Assembly: GCF_010119545.1 (NCBI RefSeq)
Contig: NZ_JAAEAA010000019.1
Span: forward strand, 1-64,000
Direction of reading: 5' to 3'
Length of the DNA: 64,000 nucleotides
From: Pontibacter fetidus
GTDB lineage: Bacteria; Bacteroidota; Bacteroidia; Cytophagales; Hymenobacteraceae
Positions 62,996 through 64,000 of this stretch are shown one piece after another; the stretch's first letter is position 1; the number at the start of each line of letters is the position of its first letter. The notes below the pieces were generated by a model. That model was not told the origin of the DNA, ran no database searches, and was given only the letters and a program-made list of their open reading frames with translations. The position numbers were made by a program, and so were the translations under genes.

Positions 62996-63946
62996 CTAAG
63001 CTTGTTTACCGTAACGCAGGCTTATGTAAAATTGTCGCAAAATCTTAAAATTTATCTTGTTGTTATTCAGCAACTTGATAACTTCATACATAAAACCTGG
63101 CTGTTCTTGTAATTGCCTGAGCAGTTCCAGGAATTGTGTTGTTTCGACGAAGTGGCTGGTAAAATAGGCATGCCTAATCGCATACTTCAACCGTTTTATA
63201 AGAGCTGCTTTTTCAGTTTCTGTTTTAACTAGGTTGGCAGCTTTTTCGCATACTTTTATAGTTGACTGCAACATACGTCCTTCAGAAGTATAATATTGTC
63301 GAGAAAGTGATTTTGGGTGCAGGCGCCGTTTTGTGGTTACTATTGGTTGGTAGCTATACTTCCAGTTGCGCGCCGATCGCACCCAGAAATCGAAGTCTTC
63401 GTAGGCCAGGTTTTCATCATAGCCTCCCAGCTCTTCTAATACGCTTCGGCGCATCATCATAGTAGGCGGACAGATAAAATAACGACCTAAAACTTCTGTA
63501 AAAACATCACCATCCGGGGCAGATTTATACTTCGCGCTATGGTAGTACAAATGCTCTGAATTATCGTTGATATATTCGGCATCTGAATAAACTACACCAT
63601 AAGTTTTATCAAGTTTTGTAAAGGCTGCTACTTGCCTTTCAATTCGGTCAGGCAACAATACATCGTCGGTTGCAAAATCTATTACAAACTTCCCTTTAGA
63701 GGCACGCCAACCCATGTTAAAGGCTTTGGTGTTACCCACGTTTTGGCCAGTATTGATATAAGTGAGTTGTGGATATTTTTGGCAGTATTCTTTTACGATT
63801 TCAGGACTATTATCGGTGCTGCTATCATCCACTATAATTATCTCCAGGTTGCTATAAGTCTGGGCTAAAACGGAATCAAGTGCTTCTTTTAAAAAGCGCT
63901 CGTGGTTGTAGCACAGGCAGATGATTGTAACGAGTGGTTGCAGCAT
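62996..63946 (-). CDS. Family 2 glycosyltransferase
   Basis: A 316-residue GT-A enzyme without membrane helices. It opens PLVTIICLCYNHERFLKEAL (4-23), then IIIVDDSSTDNSPEI (about 36-50), the metal-binding TDD in FATDDVLLPD (about 91-100), and YEDFDFWVRSARNWKY (about 182-197), giving the catalytic ED. It probably builds a surface glycan. The sugar and acceptor are unknown, and no partner genes lie within the window; a cluster may continue to the right. Confidence 0.9.
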   Translation of the reverse strand: MLQPLVTIICLCYNHERFLKEALDSVLAQTYSNLEIIIVDDSSTDNSPEIVKEYCQKYPQLTYINTGQNVGNTKAFNMGWRASKGKFVIDFATDDVLLPDRIERQVAAFTKLDKTYGVVYSDAEYINDNSEHLYYHSAKYKSAPDGDVFTEVLGRYFICPPTMMMRRSVLEELGGYDENLAYEDFDFWVRSARNWKYSYQPIVTTKRRLHPKSLSRQYYTSEGRMLQSTIKVCEKAANLVKTETEKAALIKRLKYAIRHAYFTSHFVETTQFLELLRQLQEQPGFMYEVIKLLNNNKINFKILRQFYISLRYGKQA

Positions 63947-64000
63947 GGATTACGAAGATAAGTATAAGTTTTTAGTTGCCGTTTTAGATTTATTTGTCAT

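Overview
The window reads as chromosomal DNA of a Bacteroidota (Cytophagales) bacterium, most likely a Pontibacter or Hymenobacter relative. The evidence is menaquinone-type ubiE overlapping porT (type IX secretion), a PorE-like TPR/beta-propeller/OmpA protein, an atpD-atpC pair separated from the other ATP synthase genes, small-type PurL, promoters of the Bacteroidota form TTTG-N19-TAnnTTTG, and few Shine-Dalgarno sequences. Genus is inference; the phylum is well supported.

Layout. 1-754: non-coding, packed with relics of several palindromic repeat families. 755-3530: rsmG, a small membrane protein, an ECF sigma factor and a glycosyltransferase. 3821-7057: tgt, an LptF/G permease and an EamA transporter, overlapping tail to tail with ispE. 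8134-10982: two PLP enzymes and a rhodanese. 11059-12902: atpC, atpD. 13198-18495: S9 peptidase, a small conserved protein, purL. 18603-18675: tRNA-Gln. 19009-24008: prs, rplY, pth, an acyltransferase and an MFS transporter. 24095-30119: metG, small proteins, msrB, typA. 30422-33724: two tandem paralogous lipoproteins with a kinase-like core. 33803-40316: a Q/G/S-rich protein, SDR, porT, ubiE and two TPR/PD40 proteins. 40499-47474: engB, a TonB-domain protein, DUF5606, fbp, aspartate kinase, enoyl-CoA hydratase, a PerR-like regulator with peroxiredoxin. 47555-54903: DsbA/HxlR divergent pair, fluC, VOC, HAD, waaA, rsgA, SDR, fasciclin, cyclophilin. 55107-56849: an AT-rich three-gene island that looks acquired. 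56934-63946: GNAT, methyltransferase, a MoxR/VWA pair, a DUF559 nuclease bracketed by inverted repeats, acyl-ACP desaturase and a glycosyltransferase.

Most genes are housekeeping: ribosome and tRNA (rsmG, tgt, rplY, pth, metG, engB, rsgA, typA), energy (atpDC), nucleotides (purL, prs), envelope (waaA, LptF/G, porT, PorE-like) and oxidative stress (PerR-like, peroxiredoxin, MsrB, DsbA-like/HxlR).

The non-standard signals are: (1) a palindromic word CTATAG, usually within AACTATAG or CTATAGTT, found about 90 times by hand count in both genes and spacers where about 16 are expected by chance, and absent from the AT-rich island and from several likely highly expressed genes; (2) a DUF559 endonuclease-like gene whose stop codon lies inside one of two inverted flanking palindromes, with relics of that palindrome elsewhere, suggesting a REP/RAYT-like mobile unit; (3) tandem lipoproteins with an uncharacterised kinase-like motif set; (4) several other dispersed palindromic repeat families filling intergenic gaps up to start and stop codons.
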